A stretch of DNA of 64,000 bases from Flavobacterium sp. (GTDB taxonomy: Bacteria > Bacteroidota > Bacteroidia > Flavobacteriales > Flavobacteriaceae): the NCBI RefSeq assembly GCF_027531705.1, contig NZ_JAPZSP010000018.1:1-64000 (forward strand). Reading direction: 5' to 3'. The notes beneath the pieces are model-generated. The model was not told where the DNA came from. It saw only the letters and a program-made list of their open reading frames with translations, and did no database searches. Position numbers and translations under genes: made by a program. Numbering within the stretch: position 1 is the stretch's first letter; every line of letters begins with the position of its first letter. Below, piece after piece: positions 1 to 8,485 of this stretch.

Positions 1-7
1 AGGTTGC

Positions 8-78
8 GTAAGGAATGTTGGTAACTTTTTTAAAAACCGAAGGGAATTTTTAAAAAAAGTTATCAATGTTCCGATTAC
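8..78. repeat. Long imperfect inverted repeat / potential RNA hairpin
   Basis: 12-36 pairs with 47-72 (25 pairs, one bulged A, three G:U-type pairs), loop 37-46; 8-11 pairs with 75-78 after a GA bulge. Confidence 0.75.
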
Positions 79-85
79 AAATCCG

Positions 86-93
86 TATTTTTG
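86..93 (+). promoter_or_regulatory. Bacteroidota -7 box candidate (TATTTTTG, TAnnTTTG)
   Basis: Matches TAnnTTTG upstream of the Crp/Fnr gene; -33 element weak. Confidence 0.4.
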
Positions 94-161
94 AATTAAT
101 TAATAACCTAAAAATGGTCAACGTATTTTAGGACATGACAACGACATAGACAAATAGAAAA

Positions 162-746
162 ATGATAGACAAACTTGTACAACATATCAATGCAAGAATT
201 GAAAACAAACTGACAGAAAGCGACATTAGCTTACTTTCTGATGTTTTTCATTTAAAAAAGTTACGTAAACATCAATACTTAATTCAAAGTGGAGACGTTT
301 GTAAAATAGCAGCGTTTGTTGTAAAAGGAGCTTTAAAAAAATATTCCATTGACACTACTGGCAAAGAAAATATTCTAGAATTATACATTGAAAATTGGTG
401 GGCTGGTGATAAGGAAAGTTTTATGATAGGCACACCAACACCTTACTACATTGATGCTTACGAAGACACAGAATTATTAGTAATAACAAAAGAGAACTTT
501 ACTAATAAACTCAGTAAGCTTCATTTTATTTCTGAACTCAACAGTGTATTAACCGAACGGAATTCATTTCAACTTATCAAGAGGTTACATTCTTCTCAAA
601 CACTTATAGCTGAACAAAAATTAGAAGAGCTACAAAATACCTATCCCGAATTTTTCCTACGATTTCCTCAACACATTATTGCATCTTATTTAGGAATGAC
701 CAAAGAAACATTTAGTCGTATCAGAAATAGTTCATTAAAGAAATAA
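162..746 (+). CDS. Crp/Fnr family transcriptional regulator
   Basis: Cyclic-nucleotide-binding-like N-terminus and C-terminal HTH (IIASYLGMTKETFSRIR). Confidence 0.88.
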   Translation: MIDKLVQHINARIENKLTESDISLLSDVFHLKKLRKHQYLIQSGDVCKIAAFVVKGALKKYSIDTTGKENILELYIENWWAGDKESFMIGTPTPYYIDAYEDTELLVITKENFTNKLSKLHFISELNSVLTERNSFQLIKRLHSSQTLIAEQKLEELQNTYPEFFLRFPQHIIASYLGMTKETFSRIRNSSLKK

Positions 747-760
747 AATTATTATTTAAA

Positions 761-790
761 AAAACGTTGACATAAGTCAACGTTTTTTTT
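761..790 (+). terminator. Hairpin AAAAACGTTGAC-ATAA-GTCAACGTTTTT plus T-tract; also fits a TTGAC-N4-GTCAA Crp/Fnr-type operator
   Basis: Perfect inverted repeat directly after the regulator stop codon, followed by Ts. Confidence 0.7.
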
Positions 791-863
791 TGATTTTTCT
801 CATCGTTTTAATAAACCATATCAATACATCTTTGTTGTGATATTAATTATTAAAATTTATGCA

Positions 864-1391
864 ATGAAAAAATTAAATTTAGTTCTCATGTTACTTGGAG
901 TAACTATTCTTTCAGCATTTTCAGTTACTTCTTTGGAATGGAAAATTTCTGATGGCTATTCTATAAAGTTTTCTACAGATAGTGTTTCTGGAGAGTTCGA
1001 AAAAATCACTGGAACAATTCATTTCCACGAAAATGATTTGGCAAATTCTTCATTCAATATGCAAGTAGATGTTCAATCTATTGCTACAGGAAATTTTTTA
1101 AAAAACAGTCACGCAAAAGGGAAAAAATGGTTTGAATCAGAGAAATATCCAAAAATTTCTTTCGTATCAACAAAAATCTCAAAATCAACAAATGGGTTTA
1201 TTGTTATTGGTAATTTAACAATGAAAGATGTAACAAAATCTATCGAAATACCCTTAACCTTTAAAAACAATGTGTTTTCTGGTAAATTTAGTGTAAATCG
1301 AATGGATTACCACATTGGTAGCATGGAAGGAATGTCTAAAAAAGTTGGAAATAAAATCGATTTACAAATCGCTGTTCCTGTCACAAAATAA
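864..1391 (+). CDS. YceI family protein
   Basis: Signal peptide; YceI-type sequence (KNSHAKGKKWFESEKYPKISF, GNLTMKDVTKSIEIPLTF). ORF track begins at an upstream GTG (837). Confidence 0.88.
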   Translation: MKKLNLVLMLLGVTILSAFSVTSLEWKISDGYSIKFSTDSVSGEFEKITGTIHFHENDLANSSFNMQVDVQSIATGNFLKNSHAKGKKWFESEKYPKISFVSTKISKSTNGFIVIGNLTMKDVTKSIEIPLTFKNNVFSGKFSVNRMDYHIGSMEGMSKKVGNKIDLQIAVPVTK

Positions 1392-1422
1392 TTTAATATA
1401 TAACAATTTAAAAACAAAAAAA

Positions 1423-1827
1423 ATGGAAACTACAAAATCAACAAAAGGAATAAACATTGCATTATGGATTGCTCAAGTACTTATTGCTTTAACCCTAATT
1501 TGGGGCGCATATGCTAAATTGTTACAGCCCCTAGAAGAAACTGCAAAAATGTTACCTTGGGCTTTAGACAATCCTGGATTAGTAAAATTTACGGGCTTAA
1601 TAGATTTATTAGGTGGCTTAGGTATCATTTTACCAGCAGTATTAAAAATTCAACCAAAATTAACTGTTTTTGCAGCCTATGGTGTAATAGCATTAATGAT
1701 TGCTGCATCTGTATTTCATATTTCAAGAGGTGAAGAATCACTTATTGGAATGAACATTTTCTTCTTGATTTTAGCTGCATTTGTGGCATGGGGTAGAACT
1801 AAAAAAGTGCCAATTACAACAAATTAA
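1423..1827 (+). CDS. DoxX-like integral membrane protein
   Basis: Four-TM DoxX-like protein; starts METTKSTKG. Confidence 0.8.
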   Translation: METTKSTKGINIALWIAQVLIALTLIWGAYAKLLQPLEETAKMLPWALDNPGLVKFTGLIDLLGGLGIILPAVLKIQPKLTVFAAYGVIALMIAASVFHISRGEESLIGMNIFFLILAAFVAWGRTKKVPITTN

Positions 1828-1834
1828 ATAAAGT

Positions 1835-2260
1835 ATGAAAGCCTTTTTGTCATTTATTCTATTAGTAGTTATAAGTTTTAGTTCAAAAGCACAAGAATAC
1901 CAACAGGTTGATTCACTATTTGCTAAGGCAAAAAGCGAAAATAAGAAAGTGTTATTATACTTCTCTGGTTCAGACTGGTGTGCTCCTTGTATTCGTTTTA
2001 AAAAGAAATATATTGAAAATGCTGATTTTAAAGAATTTGCTAAAAATAATTTAATTGTGTACAATGCAGATTTTCCTAGAAAAAAAAACAATCAATTAAA
2101 TAAAGAAATTGTAAAGTTTAATGAAGAATTAGCAGACAATTACAATAAAACAGGTGCTTTTCCAAAAATAATTTTATTGGATTTTAATGGTTTTATCATA
2201 AAAGAGTGGTTAGAGCTTCCTACTGAATCTATAGAAGAGTTTATTAAAAACTTAAAATAA
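1835..2260 (+). CDS. Secreted thioredoxin family protein
   Basis: Signal peptide, SGSDWCAPCIRF (CxxC) motif. Confidence 0.87.
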   Translation: MKAFLSFILLVVISFSSKAQEYQQVDSLFAKAKSENKKVLLYFSGSDWCAPCIRFKKKYIENADFKEFAKNNLIVYNADFPRKKNNQLNKEIVKFNEELADNYNKTGAFPKIILLDFNGFIIKEWLELPTESIEEFIKNLK

Positions 2261-2261
2261 T

Positions 2262-3179
2262 ATGTTGGTTAAACGTAACATAAAACTAATGGGAAATGCA
2301 TTTGAATTTGCTGTTGTAGCTGAAAATGAAAAGGTGGCTAATACACAAATTGAAATTGCGATAAATGAAGTTAAAAGAATAGAAAAACTTTTAACTACTT
2401 TCTCCGACGATAGTGTTACAAGTGAAATCAACAGAAAAGCAGGAATAGAAGAAGTAATTGTTGAATCAGAAGTATTTGACTTGATTACCAGATGCATTAA
2501 CATATCCAATTTAACACAAGGTGCATTTGATATAAGCTATGGGAGTTTTGATAAACGTTTTTGGAATTTCGACACGAACATGAAAGAGCTTCCGTCTAAA
2601 GAAAATGCTAAAAAAGCAGTTGCGCTAATCAATTACAAAAACATCATTCTTAACAAAGAAAAACAATCGGTATTTCTTGCAAGAAAAGGAATGCGAATTG
2701 GTTTTGGTGGAATAGGCAAAGGTTACGCAGCTGATAGGGCGAAAAGAATAATGAAAGCCCATGGAGTAGAAAATGGATTTGTAAATGCAGCTGGCGACTT
2801 AAACGCTTGGGGGGTTCAAGAAAATGGGAGACCATGGACAATTGGCATTGCTGATCCAAATCAAAAGCATAATTTACTGTCATCACTTGCTTTAACAGAT
2901 GCTGCTATTGCTACCTCAGGTAATTATGAGAAATATGTAATTATTGATGGAAAAAAATATTCTCATACTATTGATCCTAAAACAGGCTATCCAATTAGTG
3001 GTATTAAAAGCGTAAGTATCATCACAAAGAATGCGGAATTAGCTGATGCTCTTGCAACTCCAGTTACAGTAATGGGTATAAAAGCTGGTCTTTATTTAAT
3101 AAACCAATTGAATGGTGTTGAATGTATCGTTATAGATGACAACGACCATATTTATACATCTAATAACATTAAAAAATAA
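2262..3179 (+). CDS. apbE: FAD:protein FMN transferase (ApbE family)
   Basis: GFGGIGKGYAADRA, FVNAAGDLNAWG, SHTIDPKTGYPI and ADALATPVTVMG motifs; no obvious signal peptide. Confidence 0.92.
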   Translation: MLVKRNIKLMGNAFEFAVVAENEKVANTQIEIAINEVKRIEKLLTTFSDDSVTSEINRKAGIEEVIVESEVFDLITRCINISNLTQGAFDISYGSFDKRFWNFDTNMKELPSKENAKKAVALINYKNIILNKEKQSVFLARKGMRIGFGGIGKGYAADRAKRIMKAHGVENGFVNAAGDLNAWGVQENGRPWTIGIADPNQKHNLLSSLALTDAAIATSGNYEKYVIIDGKKYSHTIDPKTGYPISGIKSVSIITKNAELADALATPVTVMGIKAGLYLINQLNGVECIVIDDNDHIYTSNNIKK

Positions 3180-3182
3180 ATC

Positions 3183-3389
3183 ATGAAGTTAATTATTTTA
3201 TTATCAACTATTTTTTTACTAACAAGCTGTAGCGAAGTAAAAGAATATCAAAAAGCAAAAATAAATGATGCAGAAATGTCTTTATCTTCAAGACTTTCTG
3301 AAAAAAACGAACTGAATTTTCAACAATATCGAGAAGCTGCTTCAGGTGCCAATGGAGGTAAAACTGGTGGCGGATGTGGTTGTAACTAA
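3183..3389 (+). CDS. DUF4266-like small lipoprotein with Gly/Cys tail
   Basis: Lipobox LLTSC; C-terminus REAASGANGGKTGGGCGCN. Confidence 0.8.
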   Translation: MKLIILLSTIFLLTSCSEVKEYQKAKINDAEMSLSSRLSEKNELNFQQYREAASGANGGKTGGGCGCN

Positions 3390-3403
3390 TTAAAATTTAC
3401 AGT

Positions 3404-4630
3404 ATGATTAGACCAAAAATGTCCGTATTGGCAGTATGTATGTTATTAGCTGCAAAAACTAGTTTTGCTCAAGAAAGAACTATTGATACAGTAGCAAATA
3501 CTAATTACAAGTCAAGAAAATTAAAACTTGAAGAACAAAATTTTGTTACAGGTTATTACATACAAGATGGAAACAATGCTGCTGTTACTGGTGGTATGGG
3601 TGATGAGCATTTAACAGATGTGGCTACAACTTATAACTTAAATTGGGTAAAATACGATAAAAAAAATCGCAAGCATTCATTAGGTGCAGAACTGGGTGTT
3701 GATGTATATTCATCTGCTTCATCAGATAAAATTGATCCTAATACAGTTTCTTCTGCTTCATCTAGTGATATTAGATTATATCCTTCTATTAACTATTTAA
3801 TTCAAAACGATGAAAAACGATTTAGCATTGGTGGTGGTTATTCGTTTTCAAGAGAATATGATTATACATCTCATGGATTAAATATTATTGGAAGTAAATG
3901 GAGTAAAGATAGAAATAGTGAATTAACCGCAAAAGCCTCTGTATTTTTTGATAATATAAGTGTTATTCTTCCAGTAGAATTAAGGCCTAATGGTTACGGC
4001 TCGGGTGCAGAAGACGATCCATTGCCAATAGATAAAGCGAATCGAACTTCTTACAATTTTGGATTGATGTTTTCACAAGTAATTAATAAAAATTTACAGA
4101 TTGCATTGTTATCTGATATTAGTTATCAAGAAGGCCTTTTGGCAACAAGATTTCACAGAGTATTTTTTAATGATGGTAGTGTAAGAGTTGAGAATTTACC
4201 TGGTACTAGGTTAAAAATACCAATAGGAATTAGAGCTAATTATTTTCTTGGCGACAAAACAGTTATAAGAAGTTTTTACCGTTATTACACTGATAATTGG
4301 AATGTTAACGCACATACATTAAGCACCGAAATAAGTTATAAACTCACACCATTTATCTCGTTTGCACCGTTTTATAGATTTTATGTACAAACAGCAGCAG
4401 AACATTATTCTGAATATGCTACACATGATCCTAATTCGGAATTTTACACCAGTGATTTTGACTTAGCAAAGTTTAATAGTAATATGTTTGGATTAAATCT
4501 AAGATTTGCAGATCTAAATGGCAAGTTATTTATCAAGAAGCTAAATGTAATCGATTTACGATACAGTTATTATGAACGCAATAACGGATTTTTTGCTCAC
4601 TCAATAACTTTAGGATTAAATTTTAAGTAA
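3404..4630 (+). CDS. DUF3570-like outer-membrane beta-barrel protein
   Basis: Signal peptide; barrel-like alternating pattern; position next to DUF4266/ApbE. Confidence 0.78.
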   Translation: MIRPKMSVLAVCMLLAAKTSFAQERTIDTVANTNYKSRKLKLEEQNFVTGYYIQDGNNAAVTGGMGDEHLTDVATTYNLNWVKYDKKNRKHSLGAELGVDVYSSASSDKIDPNTVSSASSSDIRLYPSINYLIQNDEKRFSIGGGYSFSREYDYTSHGLNIIGSKWSKDRNSELTAKASVFFDNISVILPVELRPNGYGSGAEDDPLPIDKANRTSYNFGLMFSQVINKNLQIALLSDISYQEGLLATRFHRVFFNDGSVRVENLPGTRLKIPIGIRANYFLGDKTVIRSFYRYYTDNWNVNAHTLSTEISYKLTPFISFAPFYRFYVQTAAEHYSEYATHDPNSEFYTSDFDLAKFNSNMFGLNLRFADLNGKLFIKKLNVIDLRYSYYERNNGFFAHSITLGLNFK

Positions 4631-4636
4631 TTATAA

Positions 4637-5146
4637 ATGAAAATTCAAAAAATAAAAAGTTTCTATCTTAATTCAAATGCAAATAGAAATTATTTAGTAG
4701 AACTGCTTGCTTTTATTCCGTTTATAGCAATGATAGCAAGCGGTATACTAATGCTAATTTATCATATAAGCGAAAATGAAAAACTATTGCTATTTGGTAT
4801 CAATAAAAGCAGTTGGTTACTTTTTCACAAAATAACATCCTGCATTGCTTTATTAATGGTCATTTGGCATCTAATACAACATGCTTATTGGATTAAAAAT
4901 TTAATTACGTTACAACTGAAAAGTAAATTTAAAAGAATAAACACCACATTATTTATAGTATTTACTCTTGCCGTTTTAACAGCAATGTGCTCATGGCTGG
5001 TTTTTTCAGAAACAACTATAAGTGATGGATTAAAAGGAATTCACAGTAAATTAGGATTTTTAACAATCATTCTTTTTTTCATTCACATCAAAAATTATTT
5101 TTCATGGTTAAAAAAAATGACCCTAAAATTTATAAATTTTAAATGA
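4637..5146 (+). CDS. Small cytochrome-b-like (DUF4405-type) membrane protein
   Basis: Four TM segments with several intramembrane His (HKITS, HLIQHAYW, GIHSKLG, HIKNY). Confidence 0.65.
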   Translation: MKIQKIKSFYLNSNANRNYLVELLAFIPFIAMIASGILMLIYHISENEKLLLFGINKSSWLLFHKITSCIALLMVIWHLIQHAYWIKNLITLQLKSKFKRINTTLFIVFTLAVLTAMCSWLVFSETTISDGLKGIHSKLGFLTIILFFIHIKNYFSWLKKMTLKFINFK

Positions 5147-5153
5147 TAAAGAA

Positions 5154-6131
5154 ATGGAACGCAAACATTTTATAAAAGGCATATTAGGAACATCACTATT
5201 ATTATCTATGGACAGTATATCAACATTTGCAAATGCTTTTGTATTAGAAAACGCCAATAATTCAGTAGGTTCAAATGAAATAGCTTCATTTGGAGCTATT
5301 CACTTAAATAATACTTCAATTGAAAAAGCAATCTCTTTTTGGACAAAAGTAATTGGTTTGAAATTAAGAAAACAATCTGAAACAGAAGTAGAATTTGGGA
5401 CTGAACACAAAACTTTAGTTGTAGTTCATCAAACCGCTGCAACTTCTTTTAAAGAGGGTTACAGTGGTTTGTATCATTTTGCAATTCATTTACCTAACAA
5501 GGCAGCGTTTGCAAAAGCAATTTATCGTTTACAACAAAATAAGTATTCTTTTTCTCCAGTAGATCATACCATGACTCAATCTCTTTATTTAACAGATTTT
5601 GATAATGTGATGGTAGAATTAGCATTTGAAACACCTGAACGTTTTAAACGAGTAATTACCGAAAGTGGGCTTTTTATGGAAGACACAGATGGAACAATAA
5701 GAGGAGCTTCTGCACCTTTAGATACCGAAGAAATCTTGAAAAGTCTTGAAGAAAAAGATTTGACTAAAATTATTGATAATGATGCAAAAATTGGTCACTT
5801 GCATTTTTATGCCAAGGATGTAGATCAAAATAATAGATTTTATAAAAAATTAGGATTTACTCAATCCAATTATTTTCCTGAATATAGTTTTGCCGACCTA
5901 GGTGCTGGTTCGTCATATTCACATCGAATAGCGATGAATTCTTGGCATGGATACAACAAACCTTTAGCACCAAGCACCAATGCTGGGCTAAAACATTATC
6001 AAATTGTTTTCAATTCCAAAGAACAACTTTTACAGGCTGTTATGGCAATTGATAATGTAAAGGAAAAAGAAGTGAATTATTGGGCAACCGATCCTACGGG
6101 AATTGAGATATTACTTACCCATAATGTATAA
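5154..6131 (+). CDS. VOC (glyoxalase/dioxygenase) superfamily protein, two VOC modules
   Basis: Paired VOC repeats (FGAIHLNNTSIEKAISFWTKVIGL; IGHLHFYAKDVDQNNRFYKKLGF). Confidence 0.85.
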   Translation: MERKHFIKGILGTSLLLSMDSISTFANAFVLENANNSVGSNEIASFGAIHLNNTSIEKAISFWTKVIGLKLRKQSETEVEFGTEHKTLVVVHQTAATSFKEGYSGLYHFAIHLPNKAAFAKAIYRLQQNKYSFSPVDHTMTQSLYLTDFDNVMVELAFETPERFKRVITESGLFMEDTDGTIRGASAPLDTEEILKSLEEKDLTKIIDNDAKIGHLHFYAKDVDQNNRFYKKLGFTQSNYFPEYSFADLGAGSSYSHRIAMNSWHGYNKPLAPSTNAGLKHYQIVFNSKEQLLQAVMAIDNVKEKEVNYWATDPTGIEILLTHNV

Positions 6132-6143
6132 ATTAAGTAAAGA

Positions 6144-6878
6144 ATGTTTCAAAAATTTATTATCCTTTTCATTACACAATTAACCTTGCTCAGTAGCTGC
6201 AAGGCACAAAACAATCAAAAAATTATGGCATCAGAAACATCGCTGCATTATGTTATTAGAGAGAGTAAAGATAGTGTGTTGAAATCGCCTCTATTGATTT
6301 TGTTGCACGGAAACGGCAGTAATGAAAATGATTTGTTTTCGCTAAGCAATAGCGTTTCTAATAATTGGATAGTAGTGTCTGTTCGTGGACCATATCAGTT
6401 AGCCGAAAATAGTTATCGGTGGTATGATGTGAAAATGGTAAATGGAAAAATTGTCATCAATATTGATGAAGAAGAAAGAAGTAGAAAAAAACTAATACAG
6501 TTAATTTCTGAAATAACCCAAAAGTATAATGTAGATAGCGAAAAAATTATTGTTGCAGGATTTAGCCAGGGAGCAAACATGTCTCAATCTTTAGGTTTGA
6601 GTGAACCAAATTTAGTGGTTGGATTTGGTGTTTTTAGCGGAAGATATGTTGAAGAGTTTACACCCTATATTAGCAAATCAATAGCACTAAAAAACAGCAA
6701 GGCATTCATTGCTTATGGAAGTGGAGATACTATGTTGCCTAAAACGTATGCCACTGAAAATATAACTAAGTTAAAAGAGTTGGGTATTCAGATAACCTAC
6801 TGTGAAGACACCAATGGTCATTCCATTTCCACAAAACAATGGGATGAATTTTCAAAATGGCTTCTTAATTTCAATTAA
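6144..6878 (+). CDS. Alpha/beta hydrolase (phospholipase/carboxylesterase type), lipoprotein
   Basis: Lipobox LLSSC; LHGNGSNENDLF; GFSQGAN nucleophile elbow; GSGDTMLP; GHSIS. Confidence 0.87.
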   Translation: MFQKFIILFITQLTLLSSCKAQNNQKIMASETSLHYVIRESKDSVLKSPLLILLHGNGSNENDLFSLSNSVSNNWIVVSVRGPYQLAENSYRWYDVKMVNGKIVINIDEEERSRKKLIQLISEITQKYNVDSEKIIVAGFSQGANMSQSLGLSEPNLVVGFGVFSGRYVEEFTPYISKSIALKNSKAFIAYGSGDTMLPKTYATENITKLKELGIQITYCEDTNGHSISTKQWDEFSKWLLNFN

Positions 6879-6884
6879 ACAATT

Positions 6885-7193
6885 ATGAAAAAGAAAATAG
6901 ACAAATCAAATTGTTCGGATATTGCAGAAAAACTAATGCCTATAGTTAACTTCAATAGCTGTGGAGGTAAAGAAGATTGTGTGGAAGTTTGTCCATACAA
7001 TGTTTTTGAAATGCAACCCATTACCAAAGAAGATAAAGAAAAACTAAATTTAAAAGGGAAAATCAAAACCTTCTTCTTTAAACAAAAAGCTTATGTTATC
7101 AATCCAGAACAATGCTATGCTTGCGGTCTTTGTGTACAGGCTTGCCCCGAAAAGGCAATAAAATTGACGAGATTTATCAAGCGAGACAAATAA
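6885..7193 (+). CDS. 2x[4Fe-4S] ferredoxin family protein
   Basis: CGGKEDCVEVCPYNVF and CYACGLCVQACPEKAI cysteine motifs. Confidence 0.88.
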   Translation: MKKKIDKSNCSDIAEKLMPIVNFNSCGGKEDCVEVCPYNVFEMQPITKEDKEKLNLKGKIKTFFFKQKAYVINPEQCYACGLCVQACPEKAIKLTRFIKRDK

Positions 7194-7398
7194 AAACTGC
7201 CACCATTATCGGTTTACACCAATTGAAGGACTTGCGCATGCTATTTTGTTTTTCAAGGAACATAATCTGGAGACTACAATTCTGTTTTGATGATTGAGTC
7301 TTTTGTTTGTTGTTTTCTTGTTACAGTATTAAAAAATTGCGCTAAAACCTTAAAAAGGTCAGAGATTTTAAAACGATTTAAAAATACAAATTAAAAAA

Positions 7399-8457
7399 AT
7401 GAAAATACCAAAAAAGATAAATATTTTTAGAAGATTTTTCATGAAAAAATTCACTAAAAACATAGGAAAAACCAATTACAATAAAAGGATTGAACACACC
7501 AGTGAAATTGTTACTATTTTAATTTCAAGACCAAATCAACGACTTGGTAATTTGTTACTGATTACTCCATTGGTTCAAGAAATTACGGCTACTTTTCCAA
7601 ATTGTAAAATTGATTTATTTGTAAAAGGTAATCAAGCCGAATCAATTTTTAGAAATTATGAAAATATAAATCATATTATACAGTTGCCAATAAAGCCATT
7701 CAGTAATATCATGAAATACGTCTATGTTTGGTTGACACTAAAATCAAAAAAATATGATTTAGTTATTAATGCAAGCGAAAATTCATCTTCAGGAAAACTG
7801 TCAACATTTTTCTCAAATGCAAAGTATAAATTCTACGGTGAATTTAATGATCAAAACAACATAAAATATAGTGATTATATACATAGTGCGAAGTTTCCTG
7901 TGTATAATTTAAGGAGTTATTTGAATAAGGTCGAGCGTAATGAAAAACCAAACGTAGTTCCTTTTTTAGATTTGAAGTTGAATTCATTTGAAATGGAACG
8001 TGGTAAAAAAAGTTTAAATCAAATTACACACAACGACAACAAAACAATTTGCCTTTTCACAAATGCAACCGGAGAAAAATGCTATTCAGAAGAATGGTGG
8101 AATACATTGTATGAAAAATTAAAAAACGAATTTTCAAACTATAACATCATTGAAATTCTTCCTGTCGAAAACACGTCAAAATTAGGATTTAAAATACCAA
8201 CGTTTTACAGCACAGACATTCGAGAAATAGGGTCTTTAATCGCTAACGCAGATTTATTTATTGGTGCAGATAGTGGATTAATGCATTTATCAAGTGCAGT
8301 TGGAACTCCAACAATTGGGTTGTTCTCCGTTACAGATGAAAAAGTTTACAAGCCATACAACAAAAAGGGACTTGCAATAAACACAAACAACGTAAAAAAT
8401 ATTGAAATGTTAGATTTAATCAACATTTACTTAAACAATCCTTTTGCAAAAGCATAA
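7399..8457 (+). CDS. Glycosyltransferase family 9 (heptosyltransferase-like)
   Basis: ISRPNQRLGNLLLITPLVQEI; GADSGLMHLSSAVGTPTIGLF. Confidence 0.88.
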   Translation: MKIPKKINIFRRFFMKKFTKNIGKTNYNKRIEHTSEIVTILISRPNQRLGNLLLITPLVQEITATFPNCKIDLFVKGNQAESIFRNYENINHIIQLPIKPFSNIMKYVYVWLTLKSKKYDLVINASENSSSGKLSTFFSNAKYKFYGEFNDQNNIKYSDYIHSAKFPVYNLRSYLNKVERNEKPNVVPFLDLKLNSFEMERGKKSLNQITHNDNKTICLFTNATGEKCYSEEWWNTLYEKLKNEFSNYNIIEILPVENTSKLGFKIPTFYSTDIREIGSLIANADLFIGADSGLMHLSSAVGTPTIGLFSVTDEKVYKPYNKKGLAINTNNVKNIEMLDLINIYLNNPFAKA

Positions 8458-8485
8458 ATAAGTAAAATAAATTTTTATAAAATTC

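Larger units (their letters stand above)
5953..7205 (+). repeat. Segmental duplication, copy A
   Basis: From ACAACAAACCTTTAGCACC to AAATAAAAACTGCCACCA; partner 9471-10727. Confidence 0.88.

Noticed and set aside
7112-7297. 61-aa ORF overlapping the ferredoxin gene end
   Set aside because: Out-of-frame reading of the ferredoxin coding sequence.
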